Source of the DNA: Glacieibacterium sp038210595
Lineage (GTDB): Bacteria > Pseudomonadota > Alphaproteobacteria > Sphingomonadales > Sphingomonadaceae
Length of the DNA: 33,496 bases
Assembly: GCA_038210595.1 (NCBI GenBank)
Contig: JBBQWN010000023.1
Coordinates: 1-33,496, forward strand
Direction: 5' to 3'
A program made the translations under genes and the position numbers. Each line of letters starts with the position of its first letter. The first letter of the stretch is position 1. The notes under the pieces were generated by a model. The model worked only from the letters and a program-made list of their open reading frames with translations. It was not told the origin of the DNA and made no database searches. Shown here in pieces: positions 9,531 through 18,179 of the stretch.

Positions 9531-9573
9531 CCCATCGTTGTAGCGCGACTCGGCCGGGGGGGTTCGAAGCTTC

Positions 9574-10980
9574 ATGTCGTTGACCGTCATCACCCTGGTC
9601 CTGCTTGGCCTGAGCCTGGTCGCTTTCACCACGGCGCGCGCGCGTGGCGTGATGTTCGCCGGTCTCGGTGCGCACCACGGCGGCGCCGAACTGGGACGGG
9701 TTCACTCGCGGCCGAACTACCACGGCGCCTATGTCGCGTTGTTGGCGCTGGCGCCGGCGTTGCTGGTCGTCGCGGTATGGGGCGTGGTCGGCAACGGCGT
9801 TGTCGCGGATCATGTCATCGAGACGGTGCCCGCGGCGTCGCGCCCGGCAACCGCGCTCGACCGCTCGGCGTTCATGAGCGAGGTGCAGGGCATCGCGAGC
9901 GGCGAGCAGGAGGCCGGCTTCAACCCCGCCACTGGCCCCGCCGCCGTGGTCTACAACGAGACCCGCAGCACCTATAACCTGATCGCGGGCGGGATCGCGC
10001 TCGCGCTCGGCGCGCTCGGTGCATTTTTCGCCTATCGCAGCCTGACCCCCGCGTTCCGGGCCCGCAACCGGGTCGAGCGCGTCGTCATGGGGCTGCTTAT
10101 CCTCGCCTCCCTGGTTGCGGTGCTGACGACGCTCGGCATCGTGCTATCGCTGATTTTCGAGAGCGTGCGGTTCTTCGAGAAGGTCTCGTTCGTCGAGTTC
10201 ATCACTGGCACCGTATGGTCGCCGCAGACCGCTCTGCGCGCCGACCAGGTCGGATCATCGGGTGCGTTCGGTGCCATCCCGCTGTTCTGGGGCACGATCT
10301 TCATCGGCGCGATCATCGCCATGATCGTCGCCATCCCGCTCGGCCTGATGACCGCCGTCTATCTGACCCAATACGCCGACCCGCGCCTGCGCAAATGGTT
10401 GAAGCCGCTCCTCGAAATTCTCGCCGGCGTGCCGACCGTGGTCTACGGCTTCTTCGCGGCGTTGACCGTTGCGCCGCTGGTTCGCGACTTTGCCATCTCG
10501 ATCGGCATTTCCGGCGCTTCATCCGAGAGCGCGCTGGCGGCGGGTTCGGTGATGGGAGTGATGATCATCCCGTTCGTCAGTTCGATGGCCGACGACGCGC
10601 TGACTGCGGTGCCTCAATCCATGCGCGACGGCAGCCTGGCGATGGGCGCGACGACCAGCGAGACGATCAAGAAGGTGCTGCTGCCCGCCGCGCTGCCCGG
10701 CATCGTCGGCGGCGTGCTGCTTGCCGTCAGCCGCGCCATCGGCGAGACGATGATCGTCGTCATGGCGGCGGGCCTCGCCGCCAACCTGACCGCCAATCCG
10801 TTTTCCAGCGTCACCACGGTGACCGCGCAGATCGTCCAGCTGCTGACCGGCGATCAGGAGTTCGACAGCGCCAAGACGCTGTCGGCGTTCGCGCTCGGCC
10901 TGGTGTTGTTCGTCATCACCCTGCTGCTCAACGTTTACGCGCTGTCCGTCGTGAAGCGCTATCGGGAGGCCTATGAGTAG
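9574..10980 (+). CDS. pstC: Phosphate ABC transporter permease PstC
   Basis: A 468-residue inner-membrane permease. The first 170 or so residues are the N-terminal extension known from alphaproteobacterial PstC (DUF3708 type), with a hydrophobic start, a second helix near LLALAPALLVVAVWGVVG and a periplasmic stretch. The standard permease core follows: about six helices and the ATPase-contact EAA loop around DGSLAMGATTSETIKKVLLPAALPGIVGG. A run of seven G sits about 12 bases before the ATG in place of a normal ribosome site. Its end overlaps the pstA start by eight bases. Confidence 0.93.
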   Translation: MSLTVITLVLLGLSLVAFTTARARGVMFAGLGAHHGGAELGRVHSRPNYHGAYVALLALAPALLVVAVWGVVGNGVVADHVIETVPAASRPATALDRSAFMSEVQGIASGEQEAGFNPATGPAAVVYNETRSTYNLIAGGIALALGALGAFFAYRSLTPAFRARNRVERVVMGLLILASLVAVLTTLGIVLSLIFESVRFFEKVSFVEFITGTVWSPQTALRADQVGSSGAFGAIPLFWGTIFIGAIIAMIVAIPLGLMTAVYLTQYADPRLRKWLKPLLEILAGVPTVVYGFFAALTVAPLVRDFAISIGISGASSESALAAGSVMGVMIIPFVSSMADDALTAVPQSMRDGSLAMGATTSETIKKVLLPAALPGIVGGVLLAVSRAIGETMIVVMAAGLAANLTANPFSSVTTVTAQIVQLLTGDQEFDSAKTLSAFALGLVLFVITLLLNVYALSVVKRYREAYE

Positions 10981-12295
10981 CGTCATGGCGACCACCGCCC
11001 CCGCATCCGCCGGCCCAAGCGCCAAAGCCCCCACCGAGTGGGCCTCCGACGCGATGAAGCGGCGGATCGCCGGCCGTTACCGGTCAGAGGCGATCTTCAA
11101 ATATCTCGGCCTGGCCGCGCTGGTGCTGGCCGCGCTGTTCCTCGTGTTCCTCGTCTACACGATCGTCGCCAAGGGCGGGTCGGGGTTCCTGGGGACCGAG
11201 GTCAAGGTGTCGGTAACCTACGACCCGACCGCGCTCGGCATCGACCCGGCCGCGGCCAAGGGACCGAACGGCAAGCAGGTCATCCAGGCGGGTGATTTCC
11301 AGACGCTGCTGCGCACGGCCGCGGCGACACTGGGATCGGGCGCGGATGTGGTCAGCGAGGGTGCGTGGGTGGCGCTCCGCGACGCCGTCATCGACGACCC
11401 GTCGCTGATCGGCAAGACGGTCTCGATCTGGGTGCCGGTCAACAGCAACGTCGATCAGCTCGCCAAGGGCAAATACGATCTAAAGGAACCCGAGGCGACG
11501 CGCGGCATCGACGATGCCTCGGTGGCGAAGTTCACCAGTCTCGACCGGCGGGGCCTGATCCGCACCGGGTTCAACTGGACGTTCCTGAGCGCGGCGGATT
11601 CGAACGATCCGGAGCTTTCCGGCATCTGGGGCGCGGCCAAGGGGTCGCTGCTGACGCTGGCGGTGACGCTCGGCCTGTCGTTCCCGATCGGCGTTCTGGC
11701 GGCGGTCTATCTCGAGGAATTCGCAACGAAGAACCGGATAACCGACCTGGTCGAGGTCAGTATCAACAACCTCGCGGCGGTGCCGTCGATCATCTTCGGC
11801 CTGCTCGGCCTCGCGGTGTTCCTCAATTTCTTCAACATGCCGCGCTCGGCGCCGATCGTCGGCGGGCTGACGCTGGCGCTGATGACGTTTCCGGTCATCG
11901 TCATCGCCGGCCGCGTCGCCATCAAGGCGGTGCCGCCGTCGATCCGCGATGCCGCCCTCGGCGTCGGCGCGTCGAAGGTGCAGGTCGTGTTCCAGCACGT
12001 TTTCCCGCTGGCGCTGCCCGGCATCCTGACCGGCACCATCATCGGCATGAGCCGCGCGCTCGGCGAAACCGCGCCGCTGCTGCTGATCGGGATGCGCGCC
12101 TTCGTGACCGACGTGCCTAACAGCCTCAGCAACCCGGCAACGGTCCTTCCGGTGCAGGTCTTCCTGTGGTCCGACGATGTCCAGCGCGGCTTTGTCGAGA
12201 AGACCTCGACGGCAATCATCGTACTGCTGATCTTCCTGATGCTGATGAACAGCGTCGCCATCTATCTCCGCAACCGTTTCGAAAGGCGCTGGTAG
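10973..12295 (+). CDS. pstA: Phosphate ABC transporter permease PstA
   Basis: A 440-residue second permease subunit. One transmembrane helix (about residues 43-68) is followed by a soluble region of some 150 residues (to about 215), matching the DUF3333 region of alphaproteobacterial PstA. A permease core of about five helices comes next, with the EAA-type loop DAALGVGASKVQVVFQHVFPLALPGILTG. The start ATG lies inside the end of pstC, so translation is coupled. The stop is four bases before pstB. Confidence 0.93.
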   Translation: MSSVMATTAPASAGPSAKAPTEWASDAMKRRIAGRYRSEAIFKYLGLAALVLAALFLVFLVYTIVAKGGSGFLGTEVKVSVTYDPTALGIDPAAAKGPNGKQVIQAGDFQTLLRTAAATLGSGADVVSEGAWVALRDAVIDDPSLIGKTVSIWVPVNSNVDQLAKGKYDLKEPEATRGIDDASVAKFTSLDRRGLIRTGFNWTFLSAADSNDPELSGIWGAAKGSLLTLAVTLGLSFPIGVLAAVYLEEFATKNRITDLVEVSINNLAAVPSIIFGLLGLAVFLNFFNMPRSAPIVGGLTLALMTFPVIVIAGRVAIKAVPPSIRDAALGVGASKVQVVFQHVFPLALPGILTGTIIGMSRALGETAPLLLIGMRAFVTDVPNSLSNPATVLPVQVFLWSDDVQRGFVEKTSTAIIVLLIFLMLMNSVAIYLRNRFERRW

Positions 12296-12299
12296 CCCT

Positions 12300-13106
12300 A
12301 TGGACATGCCCATCGTCCCCGGTCACCACGGCGATGCCGCGCCCGACCTGACGACCAAGATCACCGCCCGCAACGTCAACGTCTTCTATGGCGAGAAGCA
12401 GGCGATCAAGGACGTCTCGATCGACGTCAGCCTGGAGAACGTGACCGCGTTCATCGGCCCGTCCGGCTGCGGCAAGTCGACGTTCCTGCGCTGCATGAAC
12501 CGCATGAACGACACCGTCGCCAGCGCCCGGGTCGAGGGCTGTATCGAGCTGGACGGCGAGGACATCTACAAATCGGGCATGGACGTCGTGCAGCTGCGCG
12601 CCCGTGTCGGCATGGTGTTCCAGAAGCCCAATCCGTTTCCCAAGTCGATCTATGACAATGTCGCCTATGGGCCTCGCATCCACGGGCTCGGCGGTTCGAA
12701 GTCGGACCTCGACGGCATTGTCGAGCAGTCGCTGCGCCGCGCCGGTCTGTGGGAAGAAGCCAAGGACCGGTTGCAGGAAAGCGGCACCGCCATGTCGGGC
12801 GGGCAGCAGCAGCGCCTGTGCATCGCGCGCGCCATCGCCGTCGACCCGGAGGTCATCCTGATGGACGAGCCGTGCTCGGCGCTCGACCCGATCGCGACCG
12901 CCAAGATTGAGGAGCTGATCGACGAACTGCGCGGCAAATACGCCATCGTCATCGTCACCCACAACATGCAGCAGGCGGCGCGCGTCAGCCAGAAGACCGC
13001 GTTCTTCCACCTCGGCACGATGGTCGAATACGGCGACACCTCGACGATCTTCACCAATCCGGTGCAGCCGCGCACCAAGGATTACATCACCGGCCGCTAC
13101 GGCTGA
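12300..13106 (+). CDS. pstB: Phosphate ABC transporter ATPase PstB
   Basis: A 268-residue ATPase that drives phosphate import and takes part in PhoR signalling. Walker A is GPSGCGKST (53-61), the Q loop VGMVFQKPNPFPKSIYDN (Q108), the signature MSGGQQQR (165-172) and Walker B VILMDEP (185-191), followed by the H-loop histidine in IVTHNMQQA. The PstB hallmark RMND after Walker A is present. A second ATG six bases in (MPIVPG) is an equally possible start. It is tightly packed in the pst operon. Confidence 0.96.
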   Translation: MDMPIVPGHHGDAAPDLTTKITARNVNVFYGEKQAIKDVSIDVSLENVTAFIGPSGCGKSTFLRCMNRMNDTVASARVEGCIELDGEDIYKSGMDVVQLRARVGMVFQKPNPFPKSIYDNVAYGPRIHGLGGSKSDLDGIVEQSLRRAGLWEEAKDRLQESGTAMSGGQQQRLCIARAIAVDPEVILMDEPCSALDPIATAKIEELIDELRGKYAIVIVTHNMQQAARVSQKTAFFHLGTMVEYGDTSTIFTNPVQPRTKDYITGRYG

Positions 13107-13120
13107 CCAGGAGAGTTCGC

Positions 13121-13822
13121 GTGGCCGAGCATACCGTCAAGTCGTACGACGACGACATCCACCAGCTGCGCTCGCTGATCAGCCAGATGGGCGGGTTGTG
13201 CGAAGCGCAGATCCTGGCGTCGATCGACGCGCTGATCCGGCGCGACGCCGATGCCGCGCTGAGCGTCGTCGCCACCGATGCCCGTATCGATGCGCTCGAG
13301 ACCGAGGCGGAGGCGCTGGCGATCCGCATCATCGCGCTGCGGGCGCCGTTGGCGGACGATCTGCGCGAGATCGTCTCGTGCCTGAAGATCACCTCGGTTC
13401 TGGAACGCATCGGCGACTATGCCAAGAACATCGCCAAGCGCGCTTCAGCACTGGCCCAGGCCGCACCGATCGAGCCGATGGTGATCGTGCCCGAAATGGC
13501 GCGCGTGGTCGCGTCGATGGTCAAGGACACGCTCGACGCCTTCGTCGACCGCAACCCCGACGCCGCCGCGATGATTTCCCACCGCGACATGAAGGTCGAC
13601 GATTTCTACTCCAGCCTGTTTCGCAGCCTGCTGACCTTCATGATGGAAAACCCGCAGGCGATCACCCCTTCGGCGCACCTGCTGTTCATCGCCAAGAACC
13701 TCGAGCGCATCGGCGACCACGCCACAAACATCGCCGAGATGGTCTATTACAGCGCCACCGGCCAGCACCTCGCCGAGCGGCCGCGCGGCGACGACACTGC
13801 CTTTGCAACACAGGCCGCCTGA
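13121..13822 (+). CDS. phoU: Phosphate signalling protein PhoU
   Basis: A 233-residue all-helical protein of two similar three-helix bundles that links PstB to PhoR and keeps the Pho regulon off when phosphate is plentiful. Both bundles show the metal-binding/helix motif: LKITSVLERIGDYAKNIAKRA in the first and LLFIAKNLERIGDHATNIAEMV in the second. A GTG start is used, with AGGAG about six bases upstream. It lies 14 bases after pstB and three before phoB. Confidence 0.95.
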   Translation: MAEHTVKSYDDDIHQLRSLISQMGGLCEAQILASIDALIRRDADAALSVVATDARIDALETEAEALAIRIIALRAPLADDLREIVSCLKITSVLERIGDYAKNIAKRASALAQAAPIEPMVIVPEMARVVASMVKDTLDAFVDRNPDAAAMISHRDMKVDDFYSSLFRSLLTFMMENPQAITPSAHLLFIAKNLERIGDHATNIAEMVYYSATGQHLAERPRGDDTAFATQAA

Positions 13823-13825
13823 CCG

Positions 13826-14524
13826 ATGAAGCCGAAAATCCTGCTTGTCGAAGACGACGCCAACCTGGTCGAGCTGGTCACCTACAATCTCGACAAGGAA
13901 GGCTTCGAGGTCACCACCACCCACGATGGTGAAGAGGCACTGGTGCTGGCCGAGGAAAGCCGGCCCGACCTGATCATCCTCGACTGGATGATCGCCAACC
14001 TTTCGGGCATCGAGGTCTGCCGCCGCCTGCGCCGTGCGCCCGCCACCGCCAGCCTGCCGATCGTCATGCTGACCGCGCGCGCGGAGGAGGCCGACCGCAT
14101 CCGGGGTCTGGAAACCGGCGCCGACGACTATATCACCAAGCCGTTCTCGCCGCGCGAGCTGGTCGCTCGGGTGCGGGCCGTGCTGCGCCGCCTGCGGCCG
14201 GCGCTGTCGGGCGAGGCGCTCGACTATGCCGGCATCGTCATGGACACTTCCGCGCACCGAGTGACGCGCGACGGCGCGCAGGTCCAGCTCGGGCCGACCG
14301 AGTTCCGCCTGCTGCGCCACTTCCTCGAACATCCCGGCCGGGTGTTCAGCCGGGAGCAGCTGCTCGACGCGGTCTGGGGCCGCGACGTCTATGTCGAGCA
14401 GCGCACCGTCGACGTCCACATCCGGCGGCTCCGCAAGGCGGTCAACGGCGACAACCTGCCCGATGTCATCCGCACCGTGCGCTCGGCCGGCTATAGCCTC
14501 GACCTGGAGCCGGTGCCGGGCTGA
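13826..14524 (+). CDS. phoB: Phosphate-regulon response regulator PhoB
   Basis: A 232-residue OmpR-class regulator. The receiver has the acidic pocket VEDDA (E9, D10), phospho-acceptor D53 (IILDWM) and switch Lys in TKPFSPRELVARV. The C-terminal winged helix reads LGPTEFRLLRHFLEHPGRVFSREQLLDAVWG with recognition helix RTVDVHIRRLRKAV. Phosphorylated PhoB should bind the Pho box at 8311-8339 and so raise its own operon. It is the last gene of the pst unit. Confidence 0.96.
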   Translation: MKPKILLVEDDANLVELVTYNLDKEGFEVTTTHDGEEALVLAEESRPDLIILDWMIANLSGIEVCRRLRRAPATASLPIVMLTARAEEADRIRGLETGADDYITKPFSPRELVARVRAVLRRLRPALSGEALDYAGIVMDTSAHRVTRDGAQVQLGPTEFRLLRHFLEHPGRVFSREQLLDAVWGRDVYVEQRTVDVHIRRLRKAVNGDNLPDVIRTVRSAGYSLDLEPVPG

Positions 14525-14590
14525 CGCCGCGCTTCCCATCTGCCGTCCCGTCGCCTAAATCCACCGGCTCGACCACGCACAGGGACATCC

Positions 14591-15487
14591 ATGACCATCC
14601 GTTTCAACGACCGCGTCGCCATCGTCACCGGGGCCGGCGGCGGGCTTGGCCGCGCCTATGCGCTCGATCTGGCCAAGCGCGGCTGCAAGGTTGTGGTCAA
14701 TGATCTCGGCGGCGCGCGCGACGGTTCGGGCAGTTCGCTCAGCGCGGCGCAGACGGTCGTCGACGAGATCGTTGCCGGCGGCGGCGAGGCCATGGCGAAT
14801 GGCGCCAGCGTCACCGACGCGGCCGCGGTCGAGAAGATGGTCGGGCTGGTCAAGGAACGCTGGGGCCGCATCGACATCCTGATCAACAACGCCGGCATCC
14901 TGCGCGACAAGACCTTCGTCAAGATGACCCTCGACGACTTCCGCCAGGTGCTCGACGTCCACCTGATGGGGTCGGTGATCTGCACCAAGGCAGTGTGGGA
15001 GACGATGCGCGAGCAGGCTTATGGGCGCATCCTGATGACGACCAGCTCGACCGGCCTCTACGGCAACTTCGGCCAGGCCAATTACGGCGCGGCCAAGCTC
15101 GGGCTGGTCGGCCTGATGAAGACATTGGCGCTGGAGGGCGGCAAGTACAATGTCCGCGTCAACACCATCGCGCCGGTCGCCGCGACCCGCATGACCGAAG
15201 ACCTGATGCCGCCCGAGATGCTGGCCAAGATGGGTCCGGAAACCGTCGCGCCGGCGGCGGTCTACCTCGTCAGCGACGACGCGCCGACCAACGCCATCGT
15301 CAACGCCGGCGCCGGCGGTTTCGAGCGCGCCTATGTGACGCTGACCCGCGGCATCCACGTCGACCCGCACGACATGACCGCCGAGACCATCGCCGCGCGC
15401 TTCGAGGAGATCAGTGACCGCGCCGGCGAGATCGTCCCCGACAACGGTTCGGCGCAGGGCGCGATGGCGCTCGGCGGGCTGCGCTAG
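14591..15487 (+). CDS. Short-chain dehydrogenase of the MFE-2/HSD17B4 type (3-hydroxyacyl-CoA dehydrogenase-like)
   Basis: A 298-residue Rossmann-fold oxidoreductase. The cofactor loop is TGAGGGLGRAYAL (13-25), with NNAG (99-102), Ser152/153, and the catalytic Y165-x3-K169 in GNFGQANYGAAKLGLVGL. VVNDLGGARDG, INNAGILRDKTF and GRILMTTSSTGLYGNFGQANY match the first domain of eukaryotic peroxisomal multifunctional enzyme type 2, which oxidises (3R)-hydroxyacyl-CoA. The predicted job is thus beta-oxidation or a related acyl-CoA step with NAD+. No hydratase or SCP2 domain is attached. It starts 66 bases after phoB and its stop overlaps that of the convergent dehalogenase gene (CTAG). The substrate is inferred from family resemblance. 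Confidence 0.85.
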   Translation: MTIRFNDRVAIVTGAGGGLGRAYALDLAKRGCKVVVNDLGGARDGSGSSLSAAQTVVDEIVAGGGEAMANGASVTDAAAVEKMVGLVKERWGRIDILINNAGILRDKTFVKMTLDDFRQVLDVHLMGSVICTKAVWETMREQAYGRILMTTSSTGLYGNFGQANYGAAKLGLVGLMKTLALEGGKYNVRVNTIAPVAATRMTEDLMPPEMLAKMGPETVAPAAVYLVSDDAPTNAIVNAGAGGFERAYVTLTRGIHVDPHDMTAETIAARFEEISDRAGEIVPDNGSAQGAMALGGLR

Positions 15488-16359
15488 CCGAAGAAGTTGC
15501 GCAGGGCCGCAAGCGTCTCGTCTGGCGCTTCCTCGGGCAAGAAATGGCCGCCCGGGACGCCGTGACCACGGACATCGTCGGCATAGTCACGCCACACCGC
15601 GCGCGGGTCGCCGTAGGCCTGGCCGACGACACCGCGTTCGCCCCACAGCAGTAGTACCGGACACGCGATCTTTCGCCCGGCCAGCAGGTCGTTGGCATCG
15701 TGCGTGCGATCGACGCCGGCCCCGGCACGATAGTCGGCGCAGCTGGCATGGATGCCGTCCGTCGTACAGAAGCCGCGGGCGTATGCGGCCCGTGCTTCGG
15801 GACTGAAGGCCTGCACATTGCCGCTCCACGCCCCGAAGACATGATCGAGCCAGAAGGCCGCGTTGGCGCCGCCGAGCAGCGTCTCGGGCACTGGCATCGG
15901 CTGGGCCAGCATGAACCAGTGGAAATAGGCCGTGGCGACGGGCGCGCTGATGCGGTCGAACACGGTCTTGGTCGGCACGATGTCGAGCAGGGCGAGGCGT
16001 TCGACCCGCTCCGGATGGTCGAGCGCCATGCGGTAGGCGACGCGGCCGCCGCGGTCGTGGCCACAGACCGCGAAGCGCGCGTGGCCAAGGCTGGCCATCA
16101 CATCGACCATCTCCGCCGCCATGACACGCTTGGCGTAGTTGGCCGCACCGTCCGTCTGCGGCGGCTTGTGGCTGTCGCCGTAGCCGCGCAAGTCGGGCGC
16201 GACGACGGTGAAATGCTCGGCGAGCGCGGGCGCGATGCGGTGCCACATCGCGTGGGTCTGGGGATAGCCGTGGAGCAGCAGCAGCGGCGGCCCCGATCCC
16301 GCAGTGGCGTAATGGATGCCCTCGTGCCGGGCCTCGCGGAACCCGGCGAGCAGAGTCAC
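15484..16359 (-). CDS. Haloacetate (fluoroacetate-type) dehalogenase, alpha/beta hydrolase
   Basis: A 291-residue alpha/beta hydrolase. All residues known for fluoroacetate dehalogenases are present with family spacing: nucleophile D102 in GHDRGGR, carboxylate-binding R103 and R106, acid D126, catalytic H272 in GHFLPEEAPD, and the halide pocket H147-W148 and Y210. The oxyanion region is HGYPQTH. The distances D102 to D126 (24) and to H147 (45) equal those in characterised enzymes. The reaction would be haloacetate to glycolate plus halide. It is the third gene of a cysE-DUF2794-dehalogenase unit, with ATGA-type overlap to DUF2794. Activity on fluoride is inferred; the real substrate may differ. 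Confidence 0.85.
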   Translation of the reverse strand: MTLLAGFREARHEGIHYATAGSGPPLLLLHGYPQTHAMWHRIAPALAEHFTVVAPDLRGYGDSHKPPQTDGAANYAKRVMAAEMVDVMASLGHARFAVCGHDRGGRVAYRMALDHPERVERLALLDIVPTKTVFDRISAPVATAYFHWFMLAQPMPVPETLLGGANAAFWLDHVFGAWSGNVQAFSPEARAAYARGFCTTDGIHASCADYRAGAGVDRTHDANDLLAGRKIACPVLLLWGERGVVGQAYGDPRAVWRDYADDVRGHGVPGGHFLPEEAPDETLAALRNFFG

Positions 16360-16682
16360 GCCTCGACCAGGCGCAGCAACCGGCGCTCGGCGGGTGCGAG
16401 TACGGCGCGCAACTCGTGGCCGCGCTTCAGCACTGCGCCGGCCTCTCCGAGCAGCGCGTACTGGCCCTGCTTGAGGCGTAGCGCCGGGTCCTTGACGACG
16501 CGAATCTCGGGCCGCTCGCTGGCGCGGCGGAAGGCGGAGAAGACCGCCCGGTCGCGGCCGAGTTCGAGGGCGTAGTCGCGCCAGTACCCGGCTGCGACCA
16601 TGCGACCATAAAGATCGAGGATCAGGTTCAGCTCCAGCCGGTCGAACACCGTCTGGCGGACGGCGGGCAGCGGCAGGGGCAA
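16356..16682 (-). CDS. DUF2794 family protein
   Basis: A 108-residue protein of unknown function widespread in alphaproteobacteria. The typical core is VFDRLELNLILDLYGRMVAAGYWRDYAL followed by VFSAFRRASERPEIRVVKDP and LKRGHELRAVL. The start appears to be TTG (MPLPLPAVRQ), 16 bases after the cysE stop; no ATG lies in a suitable place. The end overlaps the dehalogenase start by four bases. Nothing in the sequence suggests an enzyme or membrane role. Confidence 0.8.
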   Translation of the reverse strand: MPLPLPAVRQTVFDRLELNLILDLYGRMVAAGYWRDYALELGRDRAVFSAFRRASERPEIRVVKDPALRLKQGQYALLGEAGAVLKRGHELRAVLAPAERRLLRLVEA

Positions 16683-16698
16683 GACGTTCGACAGGGGT

Positions 16699-17367
16699 TC
16701 AGCCCGCCTTGCGCTCGGGGTCGGCGGTCAGCGCGTCGAGCCGTGCCCTGAGTGTTTCCAGCTCGCAGCGCAGCAGCTCCAGTTTCTGGGTCTCGGGGTC
16801 GTATTTTTGGCTGCATGGGGTGCCGTAGGGCATGAACGGCTTGGCGTGGGTGTCAGCGTCGATCGGCACAGCGCGCGCCGGAATGCCGACCATCGTCGCG
16901 CCCTCCGGTACGTCCCGGGTGACGACGGCGTTGGCGCCGATGCGGGCGCGGTCGCCGACGTTGATGGGCCCCAGCACCTGCGCGCCCGACCCGACGATGA
17001 CGCCGTCGCCGAGCGTCGGGTGGCGCTTGCCAGCGACGCCATTGGCTGGATCGGTGCCGCCCAGCGTCACGCACTGGTAGATCGTGACGCCGTCGCCGAT
17101 GACCGCGGTCTCGCCGATGACGACGAAGCCGTGATCGATGAACAGGTCGCGGCCGATGGCGGCACCGGGATGGATGTCGATGGCGGTCAGGAAGCGGCTG
17201 AGATGATTGACGATGCGGGCGAGCAGGAACAGGTCGGCCCGGTAGAGTGCGTGCGCGACGCGGTGCAGCCCGAGCGCCCAGACACCGGGGTAGAGAAGGA
17301 TTTCCCAGCGCGATCGCGGTGCCGGATCGCGGGCCTTCACCGAGGCCAGATAGTTAACGAGCGCCAT
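16699..17367 (-). CDS. cysE: Serine O-acetyltransferase
   Basis: A 222-residue left-handed beta-helix enzyme that makes O-acetylserine from serine and acetyl-CoA for cysteine synthesis. The hexapeptide-repeat region runs from DIHPGAAIGRDLFIDHG to ARIGANAVVTRDVPEGATMVGIPAR, with the catalytic-site stretch IDHGFVVIGETAVIGD and TLGGTDP. It ends in a charged, probably coiled-coil tail (TQKLELLRCELETLRARLDAL) not seen in the E. coli enzyme. Start at 17367 (MALVNYLASVKARDP) is chosen because GGAGAGA lies about seven bases upstream; 14 residues could be added from an upstream ATG but look non-homologous. It belongs to the short, epsP-like class of CysE. Confidence 0.9.
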   Translation of the reverse strand: MALVNYLASVKARDPAPRSRWEILLYPGVWALGLHRVAHALYRADLFLLARIVNHLSRFLTAIDIHPGAAIGRDLFIDHGFVVIGETAVIGDGVTIYQCVTLGGTDPANGVAGKRHPTLGDGVIVGSGAQVLGPINVGDRARIGANAVVTRDVPEGATMVGIPARAVPIDADTHAKPFMPYGTPCSQKYDPETQKLELLRCELETLRARLDALTADPERKAG

Positions 17368-17459
17368 CGTCCGTCTCTCCCGGCGGCCAGTTGACCGGCT
17401 CGCCTGCATGCCCGCAACATAATCGTCTGCCGGGCGGTGCGCCAGTGCGCTGAATTGGC

Positions 17460-17484
17460 GGAACGTGCAGTGGCGCGAAGGGTT
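17460..17484 (+). promoter_or_regulatory. EcfG-type general stress promoter
   Basis: GGAAC (17460-17464), 17 bases, then GTT (17482-17484) exactly fits the alphaproteobacterial EcfG consensus GGAAC-N16/17-GTT. It ends 41 bases before the ATG of a PRC-barrel protein gene, a class often found in general-stress regulons. Confidence 0.75.
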
Positions 17485-17525
17485 CTATCCGTAGCCGATC
17501 AAGGCGCAACTTGGTGGAGGATGCG

Positions 17526-18104
17526 ATGAACGAGAACAACCGTTTCGAGCAGCAGCAGGGTACCGATGGTATCGGCCGCAGCCCCGAATATCGCGACAAC
17601 CTGACCGTCCAGGACGAGACGGCAGCGGCAGGCACGAGCTATGACGCGAACGCCGGTCGTGAGATGGGCGACAACGTGGATGGCATGGGCCGCGACCAGA
17701 CCGACCGCGTTACCGCCGACGAAACCGGCACGCTGATCTCCGCCGACAAGGTCCAGGGCACCGCGGTCTATGACTCGTCGGGCGAGCGGCTCGGCACGAT
17801 CGATTCGCTGATGCTCAACAAGCGCTCGGGCAAGGTCGCCTATGCGGTGATGTCGTTCGGCGGCTTCCTTGGTATCGGCGAACGTTATCACCCGCTGCCG
17901 TGGGACAAGCTGACCTACGACACCGACAAGGGCGGCTACAACATCGGTCACACGCAGGACGAGTTGCGCGCCGGCCCGAACTACTCGCGCGACGAACTCG
18001 ACGAATTCGAGGTCCGCGACCGCAACGACGAGGTCGACGACTATTACGGCCGTTCTTCGCTGGATGGCGGCATCACCCGGTCGGGCGGTATTCCGATCGT
18101 CTGA
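17526..18104 (+). CDS. PRC-barrel domain protein, probable stress protein
   Basis: A 192-residue soluble acidic protein. Residues 1-70 are hydrophilic and rich in Asp, Glu, Asn and Gln with no signal peptide. Residues about 72-150 form a PRC-barrel (LISADKVQGTAVYDSSGERLGTIDSLMLNKRSGKVAYAVMSFGGFLGIGERYHPLPWDKL). The tail is polar and ends GGITRSGGIPIV. The ATG at 17526 follows GGTGGAGG by five bases. An EcfG promoter lies just upstream and a strong hairpin just downstream, so it is probably a one-gene unit induced under stress. The molecular role of such proteins is not established. Confidence 0.85.
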   Translation: MNENNRFEQQQGTDGIGRSPEYRDNLTVQDETAAAGTSYDANAGREMGDNVDGMGRDQTDRVTADETGTLISADKVQGTAVYDSSGERLGTIDSLMLNKRSGKVAYAVMSFGGFLGIGERYHPLPWDKLTYDTDKGGYNIGHTQDELRAGPNYSRDELDEFEVRDRNDEVDDYYGRSSLDGGITRSGGIPIV

Positions 18105-18114
18105 TCGAGCGATG

Positions 18115-18142
18115 GCGGGCGGCCCTTGGCGGGGCCGCCCGC
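18115..18142 (+). terminator. Hairpin after the PRC-barrel gene
   Basis: A perfect 11-bp GC-only stem (GCGGGCGGCCC at 18115-18125 with its complement at 18132-18142) has a 6-base loop and starts ten bases after the stop codon. No T-run follows, so it may be a weak terminator or 3' stabiliser. Confidence 0.55.
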
Positions 18143-18179
18143 ACCACGCTAAGGGTCTCGCCAGATTGGGGAGACCGAC

